The position numbers and the translations under genes are program-made. Shown piece after piece: positions 44,389 through 55,568 of a DNA stretch of 64,000 nucleotides. The notes beneath the pieces were generated by a model. That model was not told the origin of the DNA. It saw only the letters and a list, made by a program, of their open reading frames with translations, and did not search any database. Source of the stretch: Sphagnum magellanicum (lineage: Eukaryota; Streptophyta; Sphagnopsida; Sphagnales; Sphagnaceae); the NCBI GenBank assembly GCA_021904315.1, contig CM038915.1, positions 15,562,001-15,626,000 of the forward strand, given 5' to 3'. Position 1 is the first letter of the stretch. Each line of letters opens with the position of its first letter.

Positions 44389-46110
44389 TCACAAGTGCTC
44401 AATGAGGTCATTCTTCAATTGATAATGCAATTCGCTATTTTTTATGTGTTTGGTGCTTTGCTTGAGATCAACAAAACTCAAACCATGTCTAGTATGAATG
44501 TTTCTATGAGGTTCGAATGGTTTTAGTTCTTTTAAACTCTCATCCTCCAAAATCATATTATGAAGCACCACATTTGCCATCAAGATGTTCAAGATGATTT
44601 TTCAATCCGATTGTTAACAAGGATTGGCAATAATGTGAAAATGAGATTTTAACATTTCAAATGCGCATTCAAGATCCTTCTTACAAATTTCATGTATAGT
44701 AGAAAAATGAGCTCATTTTCCCCTTGCATTTCTTGAATTGTCTACACAAAAATTGACCAACATAGATAAAAGCCGTCAATCAACAAATAGTATTTAAAGT
44801 ATTGATTCCCATTGACCACACATTTCACATTAGACTTGACACCTTGCATGAAATCAATAACAAGAAGAGTATGATTAAAAAACATTCAAATCATTGTTAC
44901 CTTTTGGCAAACCAAAATGTCCATGCCAAAACCATAAGCTTTGATTTGCAATGGTTTCAAGGATAATGCTGTTATTTTTGTCGCAACCCTAACATCGAGC
45001 TCACGACTAAGTATGGAATGAAAAAACACATGAGGCTAAGAGAGTGTGTTTGGGAATGAAACACACTCTCACAAATGAAGGAGAGTACAAAAGAGTGAAC
45101 CCTAGTGACTCCCAAATGCACTCCCATTTTGGGAGTTACACTTGTGCGGGAGTTTTGAATATTTAAAGCCTTAATTGAAAATGCAAACAAACACTAATTT
45201 GGGCCCTCAAGACACCATTGAAAAGGTTTTTAAGTGTAGATACTTAAAATGCCATCACATTGTTTGTTTAGACTTGAAATGCAAGGGTTAAATGAGCTTT
45301 GATTGAGGAGTGCCATACACCATTGGAAATATTTTTTTGAGAATTATAAGATATTTCCCTCACATGCTTTAGATAAGCTTAATCTGAGGAAAATATTAAT
45401 GATCAAAATTTTAAGATATTAAAAGTTCTAACTTTGGGACTCCCATTTGGGAGTCTAAGAAAAAAATGTTGTTTGGATGTAACCCCCATAGAATCACAAA
45501 ATACACTACAGGGAGGGGAGTGGTGTTTCCTCCCAAAGGTTGTGAACCGTGTAAAGTTAGAGCTTGAGGTTGTCCCTATTAAGTTTGTTGCACCATTTGC
45601 GTTCAATTTGCACTAACTCCTTTTTTTGTTTGGTTATGTAAATTAATTTCATATTGAACTCTTGCTTGTGAATTCATTCTAGTCCTATTTTGAAGCTTTA
45701 GCACACCCTCCTACCCCAAAAGTGATGTGAGTTAAGGAACATGCCCCAACTCCTTTCTTTTTCCATTGTTTTTTTCTAGGACTTACATTTGGGCCTTTCC
45801 AGAAGTTTAGGGGTGCATCATAAGCTTTGATCTACAATGGTTTCAAGGATAATGTTATTATTCTTATCATTGTCATTGAATTGATATTACCACGACACTG
45901 GGCTGTTTTTCCACACATAGTGTATGTAATCCAAACTTATAAACATACTTAAGAAGCCCCAATCAACATTGATTTATAATTACTTGTAAAGGTGAGCTTT
46001 ATTTGGTTGCCAAAAAAACCTAGTTTCAAAACACTCCTTCACAACTTTGCAAAACCTCTTTAATGTTTCCATTATTGTTAACTTTTTCATCCTGAAATAT
46101 TCATTTCATG
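44389..46110 (-). mobile_element. PIF/Harbinger transposase (DDE_Tnp_4), decayed and interrupted
   Basis: Minus strand. The N-terminal part, 46110-45820, has VLKLGFFGNQIKLTFTSNYK and SLDYIHYVWKNSPVSW, the first catalytic Asp in the HARBI1-type SLDxxHxxWKN motif. The C-terminal part, 44986-44389, has LWFWHGHFGLPKGNNDLNVF (second Asp), VVNGNQYFKYYLLIDGFYL (the usual Ala-Asp-Gly-Ile-Tyr region) and MANVVLHNMILEDESL with an ELHYQLKNDLIEHL end. Stops and shifts abound. The two parts are separated by an insertion (44985-45818), and the 51 bp at the junction is present on both sides. Confidence 0.75.
44985..45818. mobile_element. Insertion of about 835 bp splitting the Harbinger transposase
   Basis: The flanks 44933-44983 and 45819-45868 are the same transposase segment (CATAAGCTTTGAT..CAATGG, GGTTTCAAGGATAATG). 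The inserted DNA has a perfect hairpin GAGAGTGTGTTT / AAACACACTCTC (45040-45051 and 45059-45070). It also has GGGAG/CTCCC phrases at both halves (CACTCCCATTTTGGGAG near 45120, GACTCCCATTTGGGAGTC near 45440). No ORF of note. It could be a non-autonomous DNA element. Confidence 0.65.
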
Positions 46111-47900
46111 CATTAGTAGTTAGATTATAAGCTAACATCTTGATTGCAATAATGCATTTTTGTATTGAAAATAAACCTAAAATACCACAAGAATTGTGTT
46201 TTTGTTAGAGATAAAGATTGTATGTAATAATAATATGCATAATGTGACAAAAAAAAGTATGTTGCATGTTATATTGTTGTTGGAACAAATAATCATCATA
46301 CATAGGCTCATTGCAAAAATAGTCACGCCACATGCACTCATGTGGCCAAGTTATCTTTCTCGTGAAACATTTGCATGGTGACCAACTTGATTGCCTCCAT
46401 GTTTGTTTCTATCTTTAGGTTGAAAATGAAACTACAATGCATCAAAGATCAATTATTCATTTTCATGAACTTCAAGTTCTACTTGCATCAAATCATGCAA
46501 ATTTTGTCACCACAATTCCATTGTTATAGCTTGTAAATTCACACAATGGCCAATCATGTTGTAAAAAATGTGCACCAAATCCCATGAAAAATTTTGCATT
46601 AAAAAAAAGTTGATGTTATTCATGAGAGGAATGGGCTTTCATGCCTTTTTCAAGGAGAAGACATGCAAGCCTCAATTGATGATAAATGGTGGGGGTAGAC
46701 GAAAGTTTTGTTGTCAAATCAAATGTCAATTCTACCAAATGTGTCGTCACTTTATACATACAAGGGTGAATGCCCAACAAATGATGGAGATGTTTTTATG
46801 CAGATGGCTTTAAGTTTTTGGCTTGGGGAAGTATTGTAGCCGAAGGTCAGTTTTGACATTGACAAAAACAATAAATTTTTTTTTCTTCAAAAGTTTAATT
46901 CATTTTAAAAATTAAAATTATGGAATTTTCCTGATCTATTATGATATTGTCACTTGAGTTAATGAAATTATTCAGATAGTAGCCTATGATAATTATGATG
47001 ATTTTTAGCATGTCAATTTCATATTTTCACAAAAATTCATTTCACTATTTTGAGGATTATTTAATGACGAAAATGACTTTAAAGTAAGGTATGCTTTTAA
47101 AATGGTTGAGGTGGCCTTTTAAGAGTCAAATTTCATGCCACATTTATAATATCCCCTCCATGTCACCTTCTAAGGTAGGTGGGCCTATTCTCTTGACAAA
47201 TAATCCTAGAGAACAAAAGAAGAATAAAGTCAATGTATGTTCAATTTTGATAAATAAAAAGAAAAATTATAATCTAGGCTCAAGTGATTCAATGATTTTT
47301 GGGTATGTCTTTTTATTTTTGAATTATTTTTGAAACTTTATTATAGGGGGCATGTTGATGTGGCTAGGCCTACTAGTTTCCAACACAAAGAGAACCTATA
47401 ATCATAGCATATGGAATCTAATTTTCAATATTTATTTTCTTATTCTTAAATTATTTTTACTATATCTCCACCCTCCATTTACTTATCATTACACTATGTT
47501 TTAATATATTTTCAATATCATGAAATATATAGTTATTTGCTAAAACAATATTCACAAATGATTGAGTATCACTAGTTGTCAAAAATTGAAACAACATTCC
47601 TCATGTTTTGTATCCAATATTGTTTTTAGTTGTATTCATCACTATCCACATGTGTGCATATTTTCAATAGTTAATGTGTTAGTATATTAATTTTATTTTG
47701 CATGTCTTCTACAATAGTGAATTTCCTCAATACCCAATATGGTCCCTCTACTAGGACACAAATATAAGATGGTGAACAAAAATAGGCCCACCCACCCTAG
47801 TCCAATTGGGATTTGATATATTGTAATACATGAGTAGCTTCAATGTGGCTATTGAATAATTAAATGAATTTGAAGATTCCATGTTGGGAATAGAATATTG
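46111..47900. other. Intergenic, possible remaining N-terminal Harbinger debris
   Basis: No readable transposase motif beyond 46110 and no gene. AT-rich from 46850 onward. Confidence 0.35.
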
Positions 47901-48511
47901 TTACTTTAAGTCCAAAAATTCTCTATTTTCCTTCACAATACTTTGTTCTTTGAACAAGTTATTTTCAAAATTTTCAACATTTCTTGAAATAACATGTTGT
48001 TGCCATAGCATACATCCTTTTGCCCATTGAAAATTAATTCCTTTTAAAGGCATTGCAGGATTACTATGTTTTGCAAAAGATGCCACCTTAAAAATCTTAA
48101 TCCAAGCCTGATGAAAATTGGAAAGCCGAAGAAAACATTGGGAATTAAGCATAAATTTGTAGGCATAAAATGGACATGCATGTGAAAGGTACAAAGACAT
48201 GGAATAACCATCTTTCAAATTTCACATGCAGTTGACAACTGTGAAAAATTCAGCAAACAGTCCTCCATATGACAACACTTTGGAATCCATTGAAATTTTG
48301 TAATTGAATCATACTTCAAATTTTCACACCCATTGACCAATGTGAAAAATGTGTCAAAATGCTTTTCAAAATCCATCAATGTGGGAATAAAAAAGTTTGC
48401 ACTAAAATTTTGCACACCATCCATTGTACAATACTTTAGCCTCTCAGTACCCGTTGCGATATATGAAACATGAAACATACCTTGCAAGGTGATGTAGAAG
48501 GTATGCATCAC
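47901..48511 (-). pseudogene. Unrecognised minus-strand ORF with one frame break
   Basis: Two abutting minus-strand frames (48511-48215 and 48218-47901) together give about 200 residues. They contain LMDFEKHFDTFFTLVNGCE, KFQWIPKCCHMEDCLLNFSQ and HQAWIKIFKVASFAKHSNPA. They are longer than expected by chance in such AT-rich DNA and are compositionally protein-like, with aromatic and Cys residues. One frameshift joins them. No family recognised; origin in a mobile element is the likeliest guess. Confidence 0.4.
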
Positions 48512-49080
48512 TTGTGAGGTGTAACATTAATCCATTTGAAGAAGGCAATGTTGAAAACTAAGTCCATTTGCATGCATGTTTTGCCTTTCCACTTCATTTG
48601 AAAAGGACAAGAACACATGTTTCACCTTGCCATTTCATTTGAAAAAGGACTAGAACACCCTCACCCTCCATTATGCCCCCAACACACCTTGGAAAAAAAA
48701 GTTTGTCATATGAAAAGGGAGGGCACAAAATGTGTGAAGGTGTACATGGTACATACCTACCTTGAAGACCGAAAGTGAAAAACTTTCTTCATACATATTT
48801 TACCCTCAAAAGGGTTATAACATGTTAGAACAATTCACAACAAGACACCAAAAAAACTCTCATTGGAAGGGTGAGCTCTACTCAAGGATGTGGCAGCCTT
48901 GGGAGGAGCCTTTTCAAATTCAAACAACCCTTTCAATCACCTTTTGAATGGCTGGCTGATAATGGTTTTTTTCGTGACTTGATGGCTATTGAAGCTTGAG
49001 ATGAGCCCTTTGAAAATAAAAAGTTGCTCCATCAAGTTTCACTATCTGTATCATCAGATTTTTTTTAGAAACAGATTCAG
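48512..49080. other. Intergenic, no gene seen
   Basis: Contains a partly duplicated phrase around TTGCCTTTCCACTTCATTTG / TTGCCATTTCATTTG (48580-48645) but no gene. Confidence 0.4.
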
Positions 49081-49089
49081 ACGTATTAA

Positions 49090-49440
49090 ACTGGCACCCA
49101 CAAGCGCACCATCCACTGGATGCCCGTTATTACTCAGTTGTGGATGAACCTCAACTGAGTTAATATTTGGTTCACCTTGGTAACCAATTCTGTAAGAAAT
49201 AGCTCTCATATATAGGTAGATAGGTATGAAAATAAGTAATTAGTAAATAAATATATATGGTTTGTACATATGTAAGGGTTGTTTTTACTACCCATCTTCT
49301 AACAACCTACCAACTGAGCTAACCACCATGGTTAGCTAGGGAAGTGGAACCCAACACAAAACTGTTTCTTGACCAATTATCATTCATAATTCATTGTGCA
49401 CCACCGGTGGGTGCTGGTTCATTGCGGCCCATTTTTCTGA
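49090..49440 (-). mobile_element. Possible tRNA-related SINE remnant or element with imperfect terminal repeats
   Basis: On the minus strand, GGTTAGCTCAGTTGGTAGG (about 49308-49326) matches the A box and D-arm region of a tRNA. I see no convincing B box downstream. The ends carry an imperfect inverted repeat: ACTGGCACCCACAAGCGCAC near 49091 and, reversed, ACCAGCACCCACCGGTGGTG near 49400. It may be a tRNA-derived retroelement or a small DNA element with tRNA-like sequence. Confidence 0.45.
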
Positions 49441-49559
49441 TGAAGAATCATATTGTTGTCAAGATGAAAGGGAAAACTTTAACTGTATGATAAGAACAGA
49501 GGATGGGGCTGTTCAGAGAATGAGGTGTGATGGTCCAAAGTTCTTATCTGACATAAAAA

Positions 49560-50490
49560 TCTTATAGAAGTTTAAACAATTGTTATTGAACCCTGACAAA
49601 CTTAATAAAAACAAAGCACCAAGCAAAGAGGGAAAGGAAGAACAAAGCCAGAGGACCCAAGTCCGAGTCAAAAACACAAAAATCTAAAAGGGGTAAAAAA
49701 GGGGCAAAGGAACAAATTATGTTCAAAAGCCCCCAACAGTAGCAAGAAGCATTCAGATAAGGGAAACTGAAAAAGCAGTAAGCCTAAAAGAGCCCTCACT
49801 GTGGTTCCTTTGAGAAGGAGAAAATGAGAAACTCAATGTGCAAGGTGCCAAATGTGTTGAGGCAAATTTTTTACTGAGGGTACAGAGTACAGAGCTCTTG
49901 ACATACACTAGAAAACATTCTACCAGTTGTAGAGCACTGGCAGAAAATTTCATCACCAAGCAAAACTTTTCATTACCAAGCAAAACTTTTCCTCCATGGC
50001 GGCCATAGCCTTTTGAAAAGGGAAAATGGCTGCTCCAATAGGCATTTCGTTTTATTTTTAATTTAAAACATTTTTGTCACTCCTTCAACTCCCTCAGAGT
50101 AGGGCATTCTCAAAAGAAGTGGCCCAAGCCAAAGGGCTCTTATTAGGGGAAGGCTTTGCTCCTTGGGCATTAGCCTAATCTTCGACTCTTTAGGTTGGTT
50201 GGGTTAATGAATCACACACAAGTTTAAACAAACATCATGAACCACAAGAGGCATTAATTGGGATGAAACCCAGCCAAACTTTTATGAAAGAAAGCACCCA
50301 AGAAAGGGAGAGAAAAGGAAACAAGGGGCAAGGATTGAAGTCCAGGCAAGCAAACAGCCCAACGAAGGCAAGCATCAAGGAGAAAATGGAACCACTATGA
50401 ACCGAACCTTCCACCAGTCACATGAAGCAAATCAGCTTAAAAAAAAGAAAGAAGAGATAAACCCAATAAAACTCTTAGCCTAGAAGAATC
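49560..50490. repeat. Two diverged copies of a purine-rich repeat
   Basis: About 49590-49800 and about 50260-50500 share phrases in the same order: AAAGCACCAAGCAAAGAGGGAAAGG versus AAAGCACCCAAGAAAGGGAG in short blocks, then AAGTCC..AAACA, then AGCCTAAAAGAG versus AGCCTAGAAGAA. No coding content. Confidence 0.45.
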
Positions 50491-53410
50491 CTCCCCTGCA
50501 GTAACAGCTGGTCTCAAGATGGAGGCGGCCTTAAGTAATGTGACGAGGTAACTGAAGTGAATCTCCATTAATAACACAAAATGAATGCATTCTCTTACTC
50601 ACAATATACACCCAAACTCCCCTTTCCTTCCACTAGCCCTGGTTAAAAACAGTGACAAACAAATGTACAAATAGAAATTTCACTCCACCAATGAGGTGAT
50701 GTAGCATGCACCCGATGGGCTGAGGGTTTTTTTCTGGTGGGGAGGGTGGGTTTTAGATTTTTTGGCATTTTTTTGGGTTGTTGTTCTCATCAAGTTCCAA
50801 AGTGATTCCACAAGATGTTACCTCTAACACCACACTTTTATCCCATTCGCTGCGGTCAAATTTGTCTCCTTTTCACCTATATAGGCAAATCAAAGGGGTA
50901 GGCCCTCCATCTTCAAATAAAAACTTCTATTTTGGGTGTCTCCAAAAAATTATTTGCTTTGTGTGATGGGCCAATCAAAATGACTCATTGCACCTAAAAA
51001 AGAAAAAAAAGTTGAACTTGGAAGCATCCCTATCTGATTAGTTGTCTATGGCATGATATGTACTCATGGGTTTCAGATTGCTATGTGTATCTTTCTTGCA
51101 ATGCCCTTTAGAATGATTATTTTCACCACACAAAAGTAAGTCCAATGTGTTTGCATCCTTTATTGTTTTCCTTTGCTGTCATTTCCAACAAACACGTGAC
51201 CCCCTCTTAGGGTACCATGCACATAGATGACAAAGGTGCATTTCTCCCCTTAAAATCAAAGTGCTTGAAGAAAAGTGACACTTACAAATGTTGTTTCTTA
51301 TGTTGTCTTTTAGTAAAAAAACACCTAGACAAGATGACTATACAATCAAACGAGATTAATTGTTTCGAATAATATTTATTAGCATCTTAATCGTATGAGA
51401 CATGATTAAGTTGTTAGTTATGTGCACATTTGTCATATTTGTTGTGTTTAGTTTATTTTTAATAAAAAATTAAAATTGTCAATTGACATGGTTTGTATTT
51501 TTGGACAAAAAACTAGCATATGTGCTAGTTGATGTTAATGCATAAGTGGCATGGGTCACATAATCATGATTTTAATTTTTTATTAATAAATTAAAATCCT
51601 TAAGGATGTGAAATTTTGGGCTTAGGCATGTAAACCCTCTGAGGCATGATGCCACAAGAGGGAATGAAACCTCTCACTTTCATGTTGACAAGACGTCATC
51701 CAACCACCATTTCATACGATAACAAATAATTATCATAGCAAAAACTACAAACACACATTCATTTTGAATTTCACACGATAATTTCAAGTCATGATATATT
51801 TATCAACACATAATTATATATAAGAATCAAGATTATTACTACATAAGTAGATGGTGAATATTTTGCTACACCTACCTATTACCTGGCCCAGCCTACTTAC
51901 TTGAGTATTATTACCAACCTTAACTTACCTATCTACTTGTCTACCTACATGGTTAAGAACCTAGACACTTACATGCATACACTTACACTTGATACATATG
52001 TACATAAGTAACATTCCCAATTATTAAAATGTAGCACATATAATATGTAGCAAACCATATTATAGAAAACCATGTCACCCATGGAGTGATTAAAATTAAC
52101 CACACCATAATAGGCATTGACATCATATAGACATGACTTGATCCATGTGTAACTTACATCATCCAATTTTAGTTTAAAAAAATTTGTTGACTTAGTCAAA
52201 TAAGATATGCTTACTTTTTGAAAAAGGTTAAATGGACCAAAAATACCCCTTCAATCATTTTAGACAAATAAACTTAGTCACATCAATTTTGTAGTCACAA
52301 TATTAGGGGCATGTTTTTGTATTAGTGTGATGTGCCCTATGTAGAACATGATTGGCCATGCCCATGCCATCTACTTTTGTTCAAAGGTTTCAAAGGCCAA
52401 TGATTCCAAGGTGAAGACATTATAAAATAAATAAATAATTACTTTGCTTAAAATGGAATAAAAAAATCTTGTTTCCAACATAAACATTAAAAAGTAGATT
52501 AAAAAATAAAAATAAAAGATAAAATCCAAGAAGATTGGGTTGCTGGTAAGTTGAATGTGAAAGTAGCCTCTTGTGTAATATATGCCCATGTAATATATTG
52601 GTGTATATGGCTTGATATGTATTTATGGGTATAATTGTACGCCCATAATCCCCCTTGTTAGTTTTGGGTAACCCATGTTGTTAGGCAAGGGCATTAGTTT
52701 AGGTTGAAAATGGTGAAAGACAATTTTAAGACCATAATTTTCATGGGACCTTGAATGAAAAGGCTTGACATGCATTCATGAGTGCCTAATTTTTTTAGTT
52801 CCTTTATGTTTGGACGGAGAGGGTAAATTTTTTATCCTATTCCCAATGGATCCAAATTTTTTAAGGTGTAATAAAATTTTGTCACAATATCACTCTTTTT
52901 TATATTTTGTGTTTAGTCTTTTTTTACTATGTAAAAACAAAAAATGAATGATAATGATGAAATTTAAAATTATATGATACTTATAAAATATTCAACACTT
53001 TTTGACTCATTAATATTGAGACTCAAAACATTAAAAAAAAGAAGACTGCATTAAGAAACAAGATTTTAAAATTTTAAAAAAAAATTGAAAAAGAAAAAAA
53101 GGACTCCATTAAAAAATAAGGCAGCGCTTGCAAATGCATTCAAAGATGAATAAGGCCACTAGAAATGCACCCGTACTCCCCCTTCGATTCAAAGATGAAC
53201 CAGTACCCTAGAAACATAGCAAAAGATGAATAACATTTCCATGATTTCCCACACCCATTATTTGCACTATTGCACTCAAATAGTTGAAATAGTTGCAGGA
53301 ATTTTCAGTACTTGCTGCCCTTTTCATGCAAATACACTGAATAAGTACCCTAGAAATATAACCAAAAGCCTTTTCAATTTAAGAATCAAATAAAAAAATG
53401 GTTGCAACTT
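50491..53410. other. AT-rich intergenic region, no gene seen
   Basis: No supportable frame, RNA gene or array. GC content rises only close to 53400, where the promoter of the next gene begins. Confidence 0.5.
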
Positions 53411-53543
53411 CCTACCCGCCCCCAAAGCGCCCTCCCCCAATCACTGAAATATAAAAAGCCTTGCTTCCCCATCCAATGATCAGATCAGAAGCCAATTGTG
53501 TTTCGAGTAAATTCCACTCCAGTCCACCAATTGCATTCCATCA
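53411..53543 (+). promoter_or_regulatory. Promoter and 5' leader of the polyketide synthase
   Basis: TATAAAAAG at 53450-53458 lies 86-94 bp before the ATG, which fits a TATA box with a leader of some 50-60 bases. CCTACC at 53411-53416 has the core of the MYB-type element found in many phenylpropanoid promoters, but one copy is weak evidence. Confidence 0.6.
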
Positions 53544-55568
53544 ATGGCACCTCCTACCGGAAACTCTGCTGCTGCTTCAGTACACAGTGCCGATGATCGT
53601 ACTTTAGGCGGTCAGGATGCGAACGTAGTGGTGCAGGGAGGAGCCGTCGCGGAGCATACGATTAGCTATCTGCGCGGCCGGCAGGTGGCGGCTGCGGAAG
53701 GAGTGGCCACTGTTCTGGCCATAGCTACCGCCGTCCCGCCAACGGAGTTTCTGCAGAGCGAATACCCGGACTTCCTCTTTCGTGTGTGCAATTGTGACGC
53801 CAAGATAGCGCTCAAGGACAAATTCAGGCGCATCTGTGAGTGGACAATATGCTTGAGAACTAGTAGCTAGTACCTTCTTGTTGACTGGCCAGCTTTTCTG
53901 GACACGCGGGAATGCTCAATGATCAGCTGCCATAGTTCTTTGTTTCCTAGCTGCTGCTGTTAGATCACGACAGTCAGTCCCGTTGGCAACACAATACTTA
54001 TGCAAGGAACGTTGCCATGATAATTTGCGTACCACTATAATAAGGACGTTGAGATCCACGAAAGAAAAATTTCTGTATAATTGAAGTAAAATTGTATGCT
54101 ACAGTTATAATATCGTTCGTTGTCCAAGCTGTTCATCTTAGATTCATCAATAATTGGATTTGTGGTTGGAGACTTGTTGTTGGTAACGTTGATCTCTAGT
54201 ACCTAGTGTCGTCAGTACGAGTGCACACTGCACATGACGACATCTTCTGAGGACGGTTAGAGTCTGGACTTTGATTTGCCGATCGCTGCATGTTGGACTC
54301 TACGTAACTGTTAACTAGAAACCACCATTGTAGAAGACGTGCTTATTCGTGGAGAGCAAGTTTAACAACGTTCTCCACGTGTGTGGTGCGAACTTTGCAC
54401 GAATTATATATTGGTAGTTATTCTTTCAACCTGTTATGCATGATTGCCAAGAGTGAAGATGGGCTGCTGCTGATCATGTAATGTTTTTCATACGTAAAAT
54501 GATCCATTTAATTGGGCAGGTGAAAAGACGGAGATCAGGAAACGCAACATTTTTCTGACGGAGGAGGTATTGAAGGCCAATCCCAGCATTTGCTTTCGGG
54601 ACGCCGGGCACTCTCTCCGGGACCGTCAGGAGATTGCTGCTGTCCAGGTTCCGAAACTGGCGCAGGAGGCGGCTGTAAAAGCAATCAAGGAATGGGGACG
54701 TCCAAAATCCGACATTACGCATGTGGTGTTCGGAACCACTTGCGGCATACATATGCCTGGAGCTGATCTGCAATTCTCCAAACTAATGGGTCTAGAGACC
54801 ACTGTGAAACGTGTGATGATGTACCAGATCGGTTGCAGCGGCGGCGGCGCTGTTGTGCGAGTCGCCAAGGACCTTGCCGAGAACAACAAGGGCGCAAGAG
54901 TCCTGGTCGTATGTAGCGAAGGCACGGCTTTGGGTTTTGTCCCACCAAACGAGAGCAAACCTGAGGAGCTGGTCGAAACCGCACTGTTCGGAGACGGGGC
55001 TGTGTGCGTCATCGTGGGTGCTGATCCGATACCCAAAGTGGAACGCTCTCTCTTCGAGCTGCTGTGGGCTGGCGAGTGTTTCGTCCCCGAAACCGACAAG
55101 GCAGTCTATGGCAACTTCACAGAAGTGGGAATGGAGTTCCACCTCACGCGAAAAGTTCCGTTTCTGATCTCCGACAACATCGCCAAGCTCCTCAACCAGG
55201 CCCGGAAGATCGTCAACAGCCCCAACTGGAACGACATGTTCTGGGCAATTCACGGCGGCGGCCCCGCCATCTTGAGGAAAATCGAAACCGCGCTCCAACT
55301 TGCGCCGCACAAACTGGCGGCCACCCGCGAGGTTCTGCGCGAATACGGCAATGTGTACAGCGGCTCCTGTTTGTTTGCGCTGGACCAGATTCGCCTGCGT
55401 TCTTTGGCCATGGATGCGTCCACAACAGGCGAGAGTTGTGAGTATGGCTTCCTGTGTGCATTCGGGCCTGGCGTCACAATTGACGCTCTGCTTCTTCGCA
55501 GCGTTCCCACCACTACTAATTTTGTTGATGACAAAGAAAATTACACACCCAATGCAGTTCTACCCTAA
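53544..55568 (+). CDS. Type III polyketide synthase (chalcone-synthase superfamily), 2 exons
   Basis: Exons 53544-53835 and 54520-55568 join across a phase-1 intron splitting a Cys codon (T|GT), the classic chalcone synthase intron site, into 446 residues. The N-terminus is about 38 residues longer than chalcone synthase and the C-terminus about 18. The catalytic triad is present: Cys203 (QIGCSGGG), His342 (AIHGGGPAIL) and Asn375 (EYGNVYSGS), with gatekeepers Phe254 (ALFGDG) and Phe304 (MEFHL) and the closing AFGPG. Such enzymes condense malonyl-CoA onto a CoA starter and cyclise the product. Against Medicago CHS2 numbering (by eye) pocket residues differ: 133 Ser to Cys, 197 Thr to Gly, 211 Gly to Glu, 338 Ser to Tyr, and Pro after the catalytic His to Gly. 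Plain chalcone synthase activity is therefore doubtful; product unknown. GC content is clearly above its surroundings. Confidence 0.96.

Noticed and set aside
49300-49330. A functional tRNA gene on the minus strand
   Set aside because: Only the D-arm/A-box part is present; I could not pair an acceptor stem, anticodon arm or T arm.
54626-55534. Long ORFs on the minus strand and other + frames within the polyketide synthase
   Set aside because: GC-rich shadow frames of a well-supported gene; none shows a family motif.
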